Below are positions 1-8,979 of a DNA stretch of 56,872 nucleotides, piece after piece (the stretch's first letter is position 1; each line of letters starts with the position of its first letter). Source of the stretch: Chelatococcus reniformis (lineage in GTDB: Bacteria > Pseudomonadota > Alphaproteobacteria > Rhizobiales > Beijerinckiaceae); assembly GCF_014640075.1 (NCBI RefSeq), contig NZ_BMGG01000003.1:10885-67756 (forward strand), read 5' to 3'. Made by a program: the position numbers and the translations under genes. The notes under the pieces were generated by a model. It did not search any database. It had not been told where the DNA came from and was given only the letters and a program-made list of their open reading frames with translations.

Positions 1-1
1 A

Positions 2-235
2 CGGAGCTTCAAGGACAAGCCCCGGATGACGGCCATGGCCCAAAGCCTGAAGCGCGCCGGACGGCGCTCGCGCTATCGCCTCAGAAAGCAGGTCGTCGAA
101 CCCGTCTTCGGCCAGATCAAGCAGGCCAGAGGCTTCCGACAGTTCCTGCTCAGAGGCCTCGCCAAGGTCAGAGGCGAATGGGCGCTGATCTGCACCGCCC
201 ACAATCTCCTGAAGCTGGCGGCAGCGGCAGCCTGA
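2..235 (+). pseudogene. C-terminal end of an IS1182-like DDE transposase, cut by the window edge
   Basis: The reading frame is open from base 2 and ends in TGA at 233-235. The visible 77 residues hold the conserved C-terminal block of DDE transposases of the IS1182/IS5 type: VVEPVFGQIKQARGF, with the catalytic Glu in VEP, followed by a WALICTAHNLLKL helix. The N-terminal part lies outside the window, so I cannot say whether the gene is intact. It is probably the right-hand end of an insertion sequence bordering the prophage island. The family call rests on remembered C-terminal motifs; another DDE family is possible. Confidence 0.7.
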
Positions 236-271
236 CCAAAGCCTGCCGCCTCCCAAGCACATCAATCAGCC

Positions 272-302
272 CATAGCCGACAATTATCCAGACACGCTCC
301 TA
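272..302. repeat. Possible right terminal end of the IS1182-like element
   Basis: The stretch ends in CCAGACACGCTCCTAG, which looks like the terminal inverted repeat of IS1182-type elements (reading CTAGGAGC inward from the end). It lies 37 bases past the transposase stop, a normal distance. The left end is outside the window, so the repeat cannot be confirmed. Bases 303-412 hold no recognisable gene. Confidence 0.35.
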
Positions 303-412
303 GCCGGCTCGATCGAGAAGCAACAAGGCATGGGAGCTGCGTTTGAAGGTGCAGGCGATCTCGTCGAGTTGGAATTGCATGGCGCGGGTGACAGCCCGAG
401 CCACGAACGCGC

Positions 413-2587
413 TTAAGGTATAGTTTGCGTGGAAGGGTTGTTGTATTGGCCGGCCGGCCCGTGTTCGAACTCGCGGCCAATAGCTCCGGCTATCGATCCG
501 GCTGGCGTTGAAGTGTTAAACTGGATCACCTTTGATAACTTTGGATGGCGATTGACTGCTTGCCTTATTTCAGCAGCCGCGTTTGGCGCAGTTGCTTTGA
601 AGTAATTCGGATTTGTCATGTAAGCGCGAATAGCCTCTGCCACTAGCTCAGGCCAAATCATCTTGGCGGTATATCCGCGGCTTTCTGGGCCCATATACGG
701 ACCGGGAACATTGTAGGGGTGGCGTCGACCTAGGAGCAAATTGTCATAATTTTGATATAGCTCAATCTCAATATGGGGCTGCCGTATTCTGTATCCACTA
801 TACTGATCAATAATATGCCCTATTTCATGCGCGATCACCCTTTCAGCGGCGCGCGGCGACAGATCGCGAAGATATCTAACTGCGGGACCGTCAGGCCGTC
901 CGAGGGGATAGTACGCGCCGATGGACCTTGGCTGCAATCGATCGCGCGAAACCGCTTTTGGTTTACTATTTATGATGCGCTTTATTAAGTTGCTATGCTC
1001 ACTGAAGGGAATCGGAAAATCAGCCCCTCCAGAGCGACGTCTACCGGCAATGTACTTAGCGGATAGGATACGATCATCCATATCGACTGTAAGTTTTTTT
1101 CCACGTTTTGCCACGTGAGATAGACTTGTGTAGTCATGCTCAAACGGACGTGGTGGCAGTGGGGGTGGATCGTATATCTTTACATTATAGCTTGAGAGCG
1201 AATCTTTGGCACCCCGGCGAAGTGTCAACGGCTCTAGCGATGGTGCCCGATCAAATTTTTCTATCGCCTGCTGCGCAGTCTTGGCGGCGCTATGCGCATC
1301 CTCAACATGTGACTGTGCACCACGCTGGAACTCCGATCGTCCGTATGGCGCATCTTGCCACCTATTATTCTTCGCACCGACTTGAAGGAACTCGCTCTGA
1401 GGTCTCATCATATTTCGTGCGGCCATCTGTGGTGCCGTGGCGGAGATCTCATCATAGGCTCCCGAGGTTCGGGCGAACGAGCCTTTCAGAGCCTCTTCGA
1501 GCTGGCCAGCCTTTGGAACGGCGGCCGCGGCATGTGAGGTGTTTTGCGCCGAGCTGGCGACACCCCAGCTAGATTTAAGTCCGCCCTTGCTTACACCTCG
1601 CGCTGCAGCGGCTTCGCTCGCACCTTTGGCTAGTGGGGCAACTTCAATAGCGCCCCGGACCGCCTGGGGAACCCTCACCCCGCGCAGAGGCAGAAGGTCG
1701 AGCGCAGCCGGCATCGTCCAAGTCCAACTCCCATCTGGAGTCCACGACCAAGGGAGAACGGCACTTCGACGGACGATAGGAACCTGCTCGTCGGTCCCCT
1801 TGTAGACCAAGTATGCACCATCGTCGCGCTGTTGCAGTTCTATGTCTTGCGGTATATTCAAGCCCATTCCAGCTGTACCTTCAGCCCCGTGTTGATATGC
1901 CAGCTTGTCCATCAAGGTCGGCTCGACATAATACGGTGTGCGTGACGGGCTAGGCTTGGGAGCGCGCGCATCCGTTGGCCGAGCAAGCATGCTCCACGCT
2001 GCGTCCACGGCCATTGGCGCTACCTTTGCGGCGGCCGATCCCAGCTTGTAAACGTGATATGCTTTTCCGAACAATGATGTCTTCTCCGCCGCGGGAGGTA
2101 CGCTTGTCATAACGAGTGGTTTGCTCGTCTCCGCTTGAGAAAATTCTGGGAGTATGGCGAGCGATGTGCGGCCAGATCTTTCGACCATCGAAAACGGGGT
2201 GCGATCAACACGGGCCGGTCCAGTGAGTTGTGCAAGAAGTTTTCTGGGTGCTCCGTCGTGCCACGCGCCGTTCGGTGCCGGGCTACGTCCTAGTGGATCC
2301 GAGCCTGCTCGCGAGCGCCCAGTTAGCTGTTTCAATCTTGCTGACGCGGCCCCCGCGAATGGTGTCGACAGCTGCTGTCGGCCCGTCGAGCCGATCGTGC
2401 CAAGCTGAGGTTGGACGGCGGCCGTGAGGCGCTGCATCGGAGTCCGTCGTAGCGCGGGTACGGCAGCACCCGTATCGCTATCACGCGGAATGCCGTCTTC
2501 GCCAGAGACCACATCCTGCCGCAGGTCGTACCTTAAGGCCGGGTTCTCGAGGCTGCGCTGGAGCAGATAAGATGTGCGGTAGGTCAT
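413..2587 (-). CDS. Large phage-associated protein with C-terminal zinc metallopeptidase motif
   Basis: A 724-residue protein starting at ATG 2587. The N-terminal 450 residues are Ala/Ser/Arg-rich and have no domain I recognise. The C-terminal third holds an HExxH zincin motif (RVIAHEIGHIID) followed about 50 residues later by WPELVAEAIRAYM, where a Glu could be the third zinc ligand. The segment 580-1100 is richer in A/T than its neighbours, suggesting separate acquisition. It lies downstream of the phage DNA-injection gene on the same strand, split from it by an IS remnant. A metallopeptidase on a long phage protein recalls the 'polyvalent' proteins of phages, often injected with the DNA; that role is inference. 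It could instead be a toxin-type protein unrelated to the virion. Confidence 0.7.
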   Translation of the reverse strand: MTYRTSYLLQRSLENPALRYDLRQDVVSGEDGIPRDSDTGAAVPALRRTPMQRLTAAVQPQLGTIGSTGRQQLSTPFAGAASARLKQLTGRSRAGSDPLGRSPAPNGAWHDGAPRKLLAQLTGPARVDRTPFSMVERSGRTSLAILPEFSQAETSKPLVMTSVPPAAEKTSLFGKAYHVYKLGSAAAKVAPMAVDAAWSMLARPTDARAPKPSPSRTPYYVEPTLMDKLAYQHGAEGTAGMGLNIPQDIELQQRDDGAYLVYKGTDEQVPIVRRSAVLPWSWTPDGSWTWTMPAALDLLPLRGVRVPQAVRGAIEVAPLAKGASEAAAARGVSKGGLKSSWGVASSAQNTSHAAAAVPKAGQLEEALKGSFARTSGAYDEISATAPQMAARNMMRPQSEFLQVGAKNNRWQDAPYGRSEFQRGAQSHVEDAHSAAKTAQQAIEKFDRAPSLEPLTLRRGAKDSLSSYNVKIYDPPPLPPRPFEHDYTSLSHVAKRGKKLTVDMDDRILSAKYIAGRRRSGGADFPIPFSEHSNLIKRIINSKPKAVSRDRLQPRSIGAYYPLGRPDGPAVRYLRDLSPRAAERVIAHEIGHIIDQYSGYRIRQPHIEIELYQNYDNLLLGRRHPYNVPGPYMGPESRGYTAKMIWPELVAEAIRAYMTNPNYFKATAPNAAAEIRQAVNRHPKLSKVIQFNTSTPAGSIAGAIGREFEHGPAGQYNNPSTQTIP

Positions 2588-2870
2588 GGTTCTTGCATCA
2601 TCTGCGTTGGGGGGAGATTGATTGGGTCCCTAAAGGCCCCGTCGGCGCACTGAGTTGACCGAGATCTTTAGCTCGAGCGTTCCACGTAGGGTTTACGCAT
2701 ATCCAGGCATGCGCCGCACTCCGGTGGAGCATACTGGGGAGGGTTGTGACGCATGCTCTGTCAGTTGCTTCGCAAATCATGCCTCGAGCCTCGCTGCATG
2801 AATTTTAACTATGCGAAAGCGTGCCAGATGAGATTTATATTTTTCGAATATTCTGGAAGGAACAGGAGGT
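2588..2870. other. Intergenic stretch without a convincing gene
   Basis: Between the metallopeptidase gene and the IS5-type transposase remnant I see no supported gene. The left end of the insertion sequence should lie here, but no clear partner for the right terminal repeat (GAGGCTGTTATGAAC read inward) is visible, so that end seems eroded or deleted. Confidence 0.4.
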
Positions 2871-3708
2871 GTGCACCGATGTTCCCGGACGACGTGCTGC
2901 ACAGCCCTCCCACTACGGCCTTGCAAACCTTATCCGTCCGACGTTTCGGACGATGAATGGGCGCTGCTTGCGGCGTATCTCACCTTGCTGCCGGAGGAGA
3001 GCGGTCAGCGCTGCCATTCGCTGCGCGAGGTGTTCAACGGCCTGCGCTACATCGTAAAGGCCGGGGCGCCCTGGCGTTGGATGCCCAACGATCTGCCGCC
3101 TTGGGAGATTGTCTATCAACAAGCCCAGCGCTGGCTTCAGGCCGGATGCTTCGTGGCGCTGGTCGAAGATCTGCGCACCGTGCTGCGCTTGGCCGCCCGG
3201 CGGCCGGCCCAGCCGAGCGCCGCCTTCATCGACAGCCGCACGCTGCGCTCCACGCCAGAGAGCGACGCGCGGGCCGGATACGACGGCGCCAAGCGCAAGA
3301 AGGGTTCTAAGCTCCACATGGCCGTGGACACCCTCGGCCACATGCTGGCGCTCCACGTCACGCCGGCCAGCGACGACGACCGGTCGCAGGTCGGCCGCAT
3401 GGCCGAGGCCATCAAGGCGGCGACCGACGAGAGCGTGGACATCGCCGATCAAGGCTATACGGGAGAGCGGGCTGCGCACACGGGATCGAACTGGAAGTCG
3501 TGAAACTGCCCCAGGCCAAGCGCGGCTTCGTGTTTCTGCCCCGCCTATGGGTGGTCGAGCGATCGTTTGCATGGGCCACGCGCTTCCGACGCCTCGTCAA
3601 GGACTACGAGCGATGTGCCGAAACTCTGGCACACCTGCGTCTCATCGCATTCGTTTGCATCATGCTCAAAAACGCCGCTCACATAGCAGCTAGTTCATAA
3701 CAGCCTCT
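2871..3708 (+). pseudogene. Frameshifted IS5-family transposase (IS427/IS1031-like)
   Basis: The first frame (2871-3503) carries the N-terminal domain (SDVSDDEWALLAAYL, then GAPWRWMPNDLPPWE) and two catalytic Asp motifs, FIDSRTL and IADQGYTGE. It then runs out of frame to a stop at 3501-3503. The homologous continuation HGIELEVVKLPQAKRGF...VVERSFAWATRFRRL, holding the catalytic Glu, is in another frame and ends near 3700. The join around 3470-3482 looks like a small deletion, since residues usual between GERAA and HGIELE are missing. Some IS427-group elements make transposase by programmed frameshifting, but the missing bases favour a dead copy. The sequence at 3691-3708 (AGTTCATAACAGCCTCT) resembles the right terminal repeat. 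It separates the metallopeptidase gene from the phage operon. Confidence 0.8.
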
Positions 3709-4262
3709 AAGTTAGCAATTGAACTGCCGGTTCAGCGGTCTCGACGTGCTGGAGCATCTAACAGGCTGGGCGCGCCCTTGAAGCTGAAACGAGGCCTGAC
3801 TTGCCGAATAGATATATTTTGTTAGGTAATTTTCCTGCCATTGGCCCAAATCAACCGTCTGCCTCACGCCATCTGATCGCCAGCTCCGAGGCGCTGGCTA
3901 GGAACCGCCGACGGCGCCCAGAATCATTCCCGCCAGACGATGACCGTGCGGCTGAGATCGGGCGGCATCGGCACCAACAAGTTCATACCCTAGACCGGCA
4001 GATCGATAACCTGCGTCTGGCCCCGGCAGGAACGGTTCTTGACGGCTGGCGTCACCTGGCTCTTGCGCGACGAGACCCGACCCTCCCGGATAGAGCCGCT
4101 CGGACCCGCGGTGGCGGGGCGCGTGGTGGTTCTGATGCGAGTCGACCGTTGGGTGAGGCAACTAATTGAGGGGCAGAATTGATTGCCAGGGCGGTTGGCA
4201 TCAACGCCGGCGCAGTGCGCATCTGGAGGGCGCTCCACTCAAAAATCATAGACCGTCATGGC
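3709..4262. other. 554-bp stretch with no assignable gene
   Basis: Short open frames exist on both strands but none has a ribosome binding site, a recognisable motif or a continuous homologous-looking frame. It may be decayed phage or transposon sequence between the IS remnant and the injection-protein gene. Confidence 0.35.
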
Positions 4263-5075
4263 TCATTTGCCTCCGGTGCCGCCGACGCCGGGGATCAGCT
4301 TCAGGGCGTTGATCAGCGTGCCGGCCGTGTTCAGCCCGAAGTTGAGGCGGTTGGCGCTGGCGTCGTCGCCGGCCGTGAAGGCCTTGGTGCCGAGGCCGAG
4401 GATGCTCTGGCCCATGCCCGACAGGTTGTTGGCGCCAAGCTGTGCGTAGGTGTTGATGGTGTTCGCGCGCCGCCCGGCGTCCGCCGCGTAGATGTTGGCG
4501 ATGTCGCGGCCGCGGCCCACGTCGAGATCGCCGATGCCCTTCTGCAGGCCGGCCTGGGCGCCGGCCGCCTGGAAGCCGGTGTTGGCCAGGCCGCCGAGCT
4601 GGCTCTGCCAGCTGCCGTAGTCCTGGTTGGCCAGCTGGCGGGCCCGGTCGGCAATGGCCTGCTGGGTGTTGCCCGAGCCCAGGATGCCCAGGGCGCTGTT
4701 CTTGCGCGCCACGGCGTCGGTGGCCTGGTCCACCTGGTAGCGATAGCCGGGAGAAGCCTGGAATGCCGCCACGGCGCCGGCGTTGCCCCCGGCGCCGTCG
4801 AGGCCGAGGCTGTCGCCGTAGAGGTCCAGCGCCCTGGCGCCGGCGGCGGTCCAGGGCTGATAGCGGTCGAGCGCGCCCTGATAGGCGCCGCGGCCGGCGG
4901 CGTAGCCTTGGTCGAGCGCCGAAAGGGTCTGCGGCTGGGCGCTCGCGATGGCGTCCAGCGCCGCGCCCTTGGCCTCGCCGAGCAGGTTCTGGATCAGCTG
5001 CGCGTTCTGCACAGCCTGTTGCGCGCCCCAGATGGCCGCGTTGCGGCCGCCCGAGCCGGAAAAAGCAGATGCCAT
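4263..5075 (-). CDS. Phage DNA-injection / internal virion protein
   Basis: A 270-residue Ala/Gly/Gln-rich protein with no membrane segment or signal peptide. Residues about 100-165 hold the pattern I associate with podovirus DNA-transfer proteins: a SPGYRYQVDQA block, a region with ALGILGSGNTQQAI, then LANQDYGSWQSQLGGLANTG. Such proteins sit inside the virion or tail hub and leave with the genome. Its gene begins 3 bases after the tail-fibre candidate stops, so the two are co-transcribed. It is the last intact gene of the contiguous structural operon. The family link is from motif memory; a generic tail-hub protein is the main alternative. Confidence 0.65.
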   Translation of the reverse strand: MASAFSGSGGRNAAIWGAQQAVQNAQLIQNLLGEAKGAALDAIASAQPQTLSALDQGYAAGRGAYQGALDRYQPWTAAGARALDLYGDSLGLDGAGGNAGAVAAFQASPGYRYQVDQATDAVARKNSALGILGSGNTQQAIADRARQLANQDYGSWQSQLGGLANTGFQAAGAQAGLQKGIGDLDVGRGRDIANIYAADAGRRANTINTYAQLGANNLSGMGQSILGLGTKAFTAGDDASANRLNFGLNTAGTLINALKLIPGVGGTGGK

Positions 5076-5078
5076 GGT

Positions 5079-6137
5079 TTACCTCGAAAGCTCGATGCCG
5101 ATGATCGAACAATCCGTCGTCAGCCCCAAGGGTATCGTCCCCGTGGATGCATAGAGTTCGATCGTGTAGGTGTGGTGTCCCGCCGCCAGCCCTTCGGCGT
5201 AATAGATGATCGGCGTCGGGTAGTAGTTGGCGTAGTTCGTTCCGCTGACATTGGTCACTGTCGTGACCAGCGGCACATCCTTCACCGCCGTGCCCGCCGT
5301 GTCCCTGATGCGCAGCCGCAGAATGTTGAGCGTCGAAAAGCCGAGGCCGGCCGAGGGCGATCCGTCGAACGTGCCGATGATGCAGATGCGCGAGGTCGTC
5401 CCGCGGATGTCGAGGGTCACGGATTGGGGCGAGGCGCCGCTGTCGGCATCGGAGTTGGTGACGGCGTGGTCCTCGATCTCCTGGTTCCCCACGCGCACCG
5501 GCACCAGGAAGCGGAAGACCCCGCCGGCGTATTGGAACACGTTGCCCGGCTCGCCCCCGTTCCATGAAGGGTCGGTCATCAACAGCTGGTTGGCCGTGAG
5601 CGAGATGGCAGCCGTGCCGGTCGGGGTGTCCACCAGGATCTGCATGCCGGCGTAGAGGCCGGGGGCGGTCAGCTCCACGCCGTAGGCCGCCGTCCAGCCC
5701 GCCGGCGCCGCCTGGGCCACCAGGTAGACCTGGCCGTGGGCGGTGCCGCCGTTGGCCGTCGCCTCCACCGTGTTGAGGCGGCCCGAGTAGGCGCCGGTCG
5801 TGGTGGTGATGCTCTCGATGATCTCGTCGGCCGCCGCCGTATTGCCATCGGTGGCGGCCCGCAGGGCGAGGATGTAGGCGGAATAGGCGCCGTCCTCGCC
5901 GGTGACGGCCTTGATCAGCTCCTCGGCCTTGGCCGCGCTGTCGCCGCTCTCCTCGCTCACCGTCGTGATCCTGGTCTGGAGATCGACGACGGTCTTGACG
6001 GTGTAGTTGCGGAGCGCCTGCTCCCAGTTCAGCAGCGCCTGCGTCGGCCTGCCCGTGGCCGGGTCGACGCGGGCGACGCTCACCGGCATCACCGCCGGCG
6101 AGGCGGTGGGGTCGATGGCGGGCGGAAGGTCGCCCAT
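5079..6137 (-). CDS. Phage tail fibre / receptor-binding protein candidate
   Basis: A 352-residue protein starting at ATG 6137, two bases after the stop of the gp10-like gene. The N-terminal 40 residues (PVSVARVDPATGRPT, then LLNWEQALRNY) look like a virion-anchoring segment. Residues about 45-105 form a likely helical, coiled-coil stalk with alternating small and hydrophobic residues. The rest is Thr/Gly/Ser-rich and beta-like, with VYLVAQAAPAGWTAAYGVEL resembling segments in the C-terminal parts of phage host-specificity proteins. The beta-rich distal part would contact the host surface. This call rests on position and composition more than on a diagnostic motif. Confidence 0.55.
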   Translation of the reverse strand: MGDLPPAIDPTASPAVMPVSVARVDPATGRPTQALLNWEQALRNYTVKTVVDLQTRITTVSEESGDSAAKAEELIKAVTGEDGAYSAYILALRAATDGNTAAADEIIESITTTTGAYSGRLNTVEATANGGTAHGQVYLVAQAAPAGWTAAYGVELTAPGLYAGMQILVDTPTGTAAISLTANQLLMTDPSWNGGEPGNVFQYAGGVFRFLVPVRVGNQEIEDHAVTNSDADSGASPQSVTLDIRGTTSRICIIGTFDGSPSAGLGFSTLNILRLRIRDTAGTAVKDVPLVTTVTNVSGTNYANYYPTPIIYYAEGLAAGHHTYTIELYASTGTIPLGLTTDCSIIGIELSR

Positions 6138-6139
6138 GG

Positions 6140-7750
6140 CTATTGCCCCGCGGCGGCGCGGGCGCGCGGCCGCACCTGCGGGTCGGGCACGCCGGCGCCC
6201 ATGAAGGCGAAGTCGGCGTCCGATGAGCTGGCGAGCCGCGCGCGCAGGCCGTGGTGCGTCGACAGGCCCAGGCGATTGACGCGCACGGGCACGCGATCGG
6301 CCATGGCCAGCGAGCGGCTGAGCGGCGCCGAGAAGGTCTTGCCGCCGTCGTGCGACCAGGAGACGTCGATTTGGCCTGCATCCGCCGCGGTAAAGTCGGC
6401 GAACAGGCTCGGGATGGCGAGGCGGGCGGGATAGTCCTTCAGCGGGCCGCTTTCGATCACCACGGTCATGGCCGCGCCCGCCTCGCGGAAGTCGCCGGCC
6501 GGCGCCAGGATGTGGCCGCTCAGCCGGTCGCCGAGCAGCCAGGCGCCCGATGAGGTGAACAGCGCGCCGCCGGCGCGCCACCGCGCCAGGCCGGCGCTCA
6601 CCCGCTCGTGCCAGGCCCGGCCGCGCACGTCGTAGGCCCAGCTGCCGAGCGGGCTGGACACGGTCACGAGCGGCCGGCCGCGGGCGATGTGCGCCATCAT
6701 GTCGAGCTCGGCCGGCACCGAGGCGGCGATGAAGCGCTCCACGTCCGGGGTGGAGATCACCGCGTCGGAATAGCCGTCGAGCGTGCGCACGCTGCCGTCG
6801 GCGGCGACGAAGATGAGGCCGTGGTCCCAGCCGGGGCCGTCGCCGGCCGCGGCCATGGTGGCGCGGATGCCGGTCGGCAGGATGGTCTGCGCCCGCTGCA
6901 GCGGGAACGGGCTGGATCCCACGTTCTGCCAGGGCTCGATGGTCGAGCCGCCCATGGCATAGAACAGCGCGCCGCAGACGATGCCGCGCCGCAGGCCGTC
7001 GGCCCGCGACTCCGCGGTGGCGAACGACAGCGCGTCGATGTCCGTGCTGTTGAGCGCGCTGGCATAGATGCGGCCGTCCGGCACCGTGAAGAGGAAATAG
7101 CCGTCGAGGAAGGCGACCGAGTTGACGTTCGCCGGCAGGATGCTGCGGTAGCCGGCCATGCCGGCAGAGCCCGCGCTCTGCGCGATGCCGACGGTATAGG
7201 CGCCGGTGCCGCCAGTGCCGGTGCCCAGCGCCGTGATGAAGGTGTTGGCGGCGACGCCCGGGCCGACGATGCCGTCACCCACGGCGAGCGCGCCGGTGGC
7301 CAGGAAGGTCACGTCCAAGGTCGTCCCGGTGATCGAGGCCGTGATCTCCGCCGTCTGCGTCAGCGGGTAGGGGCTCACCGCCGTCGGCGTGAGCACGTAG
7401 GCGCCGCCGTCGCGCCGCACCGCCACCACATCGGCCGCCGGCGTGCGGTTGTTGATGGCCAGCGTCACCGGATCGGTGCCGGGGATCGTGCCGGCGAGAT
7501 AGGCCACCGTCGGGCCGGGATAGCTGATGTAGGCGACCTTGTCGCCAAACACGGCGTAGAAGCCGAAGTTCGCCTCGATCATGCCGCGCAGGCCCGTGCC
7601 GGTCGTGGCGAACACGCTCAGCAGCCCGGGGCAGCGGCGAACGACGTCGACGTCGCCCTCGCGCACCGAGTAGCAGTTGATCAGGCGCCCCTGCCCTTCG
7701 CCCGGGCGGCTGCCGGGCGTCGAGCTGCGCGGGATGGGAAGCGCGGCCAT
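6140..7750 (-). CDS. P22 gp10-like packaged-DNA stabilisation protein
   Basis: A 536-residue protein whose start (MAALPIPRSSTPGSRPGEGQ, then INCYSVREG) matches the opening of phage stabilisation proteins, which begin with a short polar lead into an INxY segment. A beta-propeller-like body follows: FGFYAVFGDKVAYIS, SVAFLDGYFLFTVPDGRIYAS, GGSTIEPWQNVGSSPFPLQ and SWAYDVRGRAWHERVS. In P22-type phages this protein closes the portal channel after packaging. Its ATG overlaps the TGA of the upstream adaptor gene by one base (TGATG), a sign of translational coupling. Length is somewhat above the P22 protein's. Confidence 0.72.
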   Translation of the reverse strand: MAALPIPRSSTPGSRPGEGQGRLINCYSVREGDVDVVRRCPGLLSVFATTGTGLRGMIEANFGFYAVFGDKVAYISYPGPTVAYLAGTIPGTDPVTLAINNRTPAADVVAVRRDGGAYVLTPTAVSPYPLTQTAEITASITGTTLDVTFLATGALAVGDGIVGPGVAANTFITALGTGTGGTGAYTVGIAQSAGSAGMAGYRSILPANVNSVAFLDGYFLFTVPDGRIYASALNSTDIDALSFATAESRADGLRRGIVCGALFYAMGGSTIEPWQNVGSSPFPLQRAQTILPTGIRATMAAAGDGPGWDHGLIFVAADGSVRTLDGYSDAVISTPDVERFIAASVPAELDMMAHIARGRPLVTVSSPLGSWAYDVRGRAWHERVSAGLARWRAGGALFTSSGAWLLGDRLSGHILAPAGDFREAGAAMTVVIESGPLKDYPARLAIPSLFADFTAADAGQIDVSWSHDGGKTFSAPLSRSLAMADRVPVRVNRLGLSTHHGLRARLASSSDADFAFMGAGVPDPQVRPRARAAAGQ

Positions 7751-8979
7751 CAGCGATAGTCCCAGAAGTGGCCGCCCGGATCCGCCCGGTCGCCGTCCGG
7801 GTCCTCCAGAGGCAGGAGGCTCGGCGCCTTGGCGGCCATCAGCTTGAATTGCCGCTCGCTCGCGGCCATCCCGTCGCGGTCGCCGGCGATCGAGGCCGCG
7901 GCGAACCGCGTGAGCTCTGCCGTCCAACCCTGCGGCACACTGTCCACATCGGGGATGTAGACGTTCTCGAGCCGGGCGCTCAGATCGTCGAGGATGTCCT
8001 GCATCGCATCGGCCACGAACTGCGCATCGGCCACCGCCAGCGCCTGCGGATAGCTCAGCCGCAGCCGGCCCAGGATGCCCCGCACCAGCGCCGTGGCGAC
8101 CGAGCGATCGAGCCGCGCGATGTCGGACAGCGCCTGCTCGGCGGCCTGCACCGCGGCCGGATCGACTGCCCTGGGCAGCATGCGCGCCGCAATCAGCGTC
8201 ACCAGCGCCGGGGTCTGCGCGCCGCTCACCGCCGCCTCGTCGGCGATCGCCACGATGCGGCGGGCCGCCAGCTCATCCAGCACGCCCTGGACGGCCCCGG
8301 CTACGGCGGCGTAGTCGATCGCGGCGGTGCCGGCGCCGGCCGCGTCCAGCCGCTCCAGCACCGCCTTGGCGAGGCCGGAGGCCGGCGTGCGGTCGCGCCG
8401 CGTCAGCTCCGCCAGCTGCCCCTCGACCAGGGCGATCGCCGCCGCGTCATAGGCCTTGGGCTGCGCGCGGGCGGCGACCAGCGTGACGATGTGCGGCCGC
8501 TGCGCCGCCGACATCGCGCCTTCCGCGGCTATGGCGGCGATGCGCCGGGCGGCGAGGTCGGCAAGCACCTGTGGGACGATGGCGCCGATGGCCGTCGCGT
8601 CGAGCGCCTCGGTGGACAGGCCGAGGCTCTCCAGGCGCTCCAGCACCGCTGCGGCGAGGCCCGGCGTTCCGCCGCGCGACAGGCGGTCGATGCGCGCCAG
8701 CCGGCCCTCGGCGTCCGCACGGGCCTGCGGATTGTCCTGGCCGCCGAACTGCGCCCGCAGATGCTCGACGACGACGGCGACGAACGGCTCGAAGCAATCG
8801 TCGCCGATCGCGTCGGGGTCGCCGGCGGCCCAGATGCGCCGGGCCACCAGCTCCGCCGCGACCGTCCCGGCACGAGCGGTCGCGACGGCCATGTCCTCGT
8901 GCGCGGGCGTGTCCGCGGCATCCAGGACCAGGAGGTCCCGCAGCGCGGCTGCGGCCACATCGTCGTAGCCGAAGGGCAT
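7750..8979 (-). CDS. Head-tail adaptor-like protein built of four tandem repeats
   Basis: A 409-residue protein starting at ATG 8979, sharing one base with the upstream stop. It holds four tandem units of about 94 residues, beginning near residues 11, 109, 203 and 297. Units two and three are clearest: AVLERLESLG...VLADLAARRIAAIAAE...LVTLVAAR and AVLERLDAAG...VLDELAARRIVAIADE...LVTLIAAR, each closing in a RRDR or RLDR turn. Each unit resembles the single helical domain of P22 gp4-type adaptors, which sit under the portal. Its place between the head and gp10-like genes fits that. A four-fold tandem version is not something I know; an assembly role other than adaptor is possible. Confidence 0.6.
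   Translation of the reverse strand: MPFGYDDVAAAALRDLLVLDAADTPAHEDMAVATARAGTVAAELVARRIWAAGDPDAIGDDCFEPFVAVVVEHLRAQFGGQDNPQARADAEGRLARIDRLSRGGTPGLAAAVLERLESLGLSTEALDATAIGAIVPQVLADLAARRIAAIAAEGAMSAAQRPHIVTLVAARAQPKAYDAAAIALVEGQLAELTRRDRTPASGLAKAVLERLDAAGAGTAAIDYAAVAGAVQGVLDELAARRIVAIADEAAVSGAQTPALVTLIAARMLPRAVDPAAVQAAEQALSDIARLDRSVATALVRGILGRLRLSYPQALAVADAQFVADAMQDILDDLSARLENVYIPDVDSVPQGWTAELTRFAAASIAGDRDGMAASERQFKLMAAKAPSLLPLEDPDGDRADPGGHFWDYR

Noticed and set aside
3801-4169. 122-codon plus-strand frame between the IS remnant and the injection gene
   Set aside because: Arg-rich with no motif or ribosome binding site; frames on both strands are equally open.
4179-5567. 462-codon plus-strand frame opposite the phage injection gene
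   Set aside because: Gly/Ala/Val/Arg-rich antisense shadow; the minus strand carries recognisable phage proteins with coupled starts.
6608-7759. 383-codon plus-strand frame opposite the gp10-like gene
   Set aside because: Antisense shadow with no motif; overlaps a well-supported phage gene fully.
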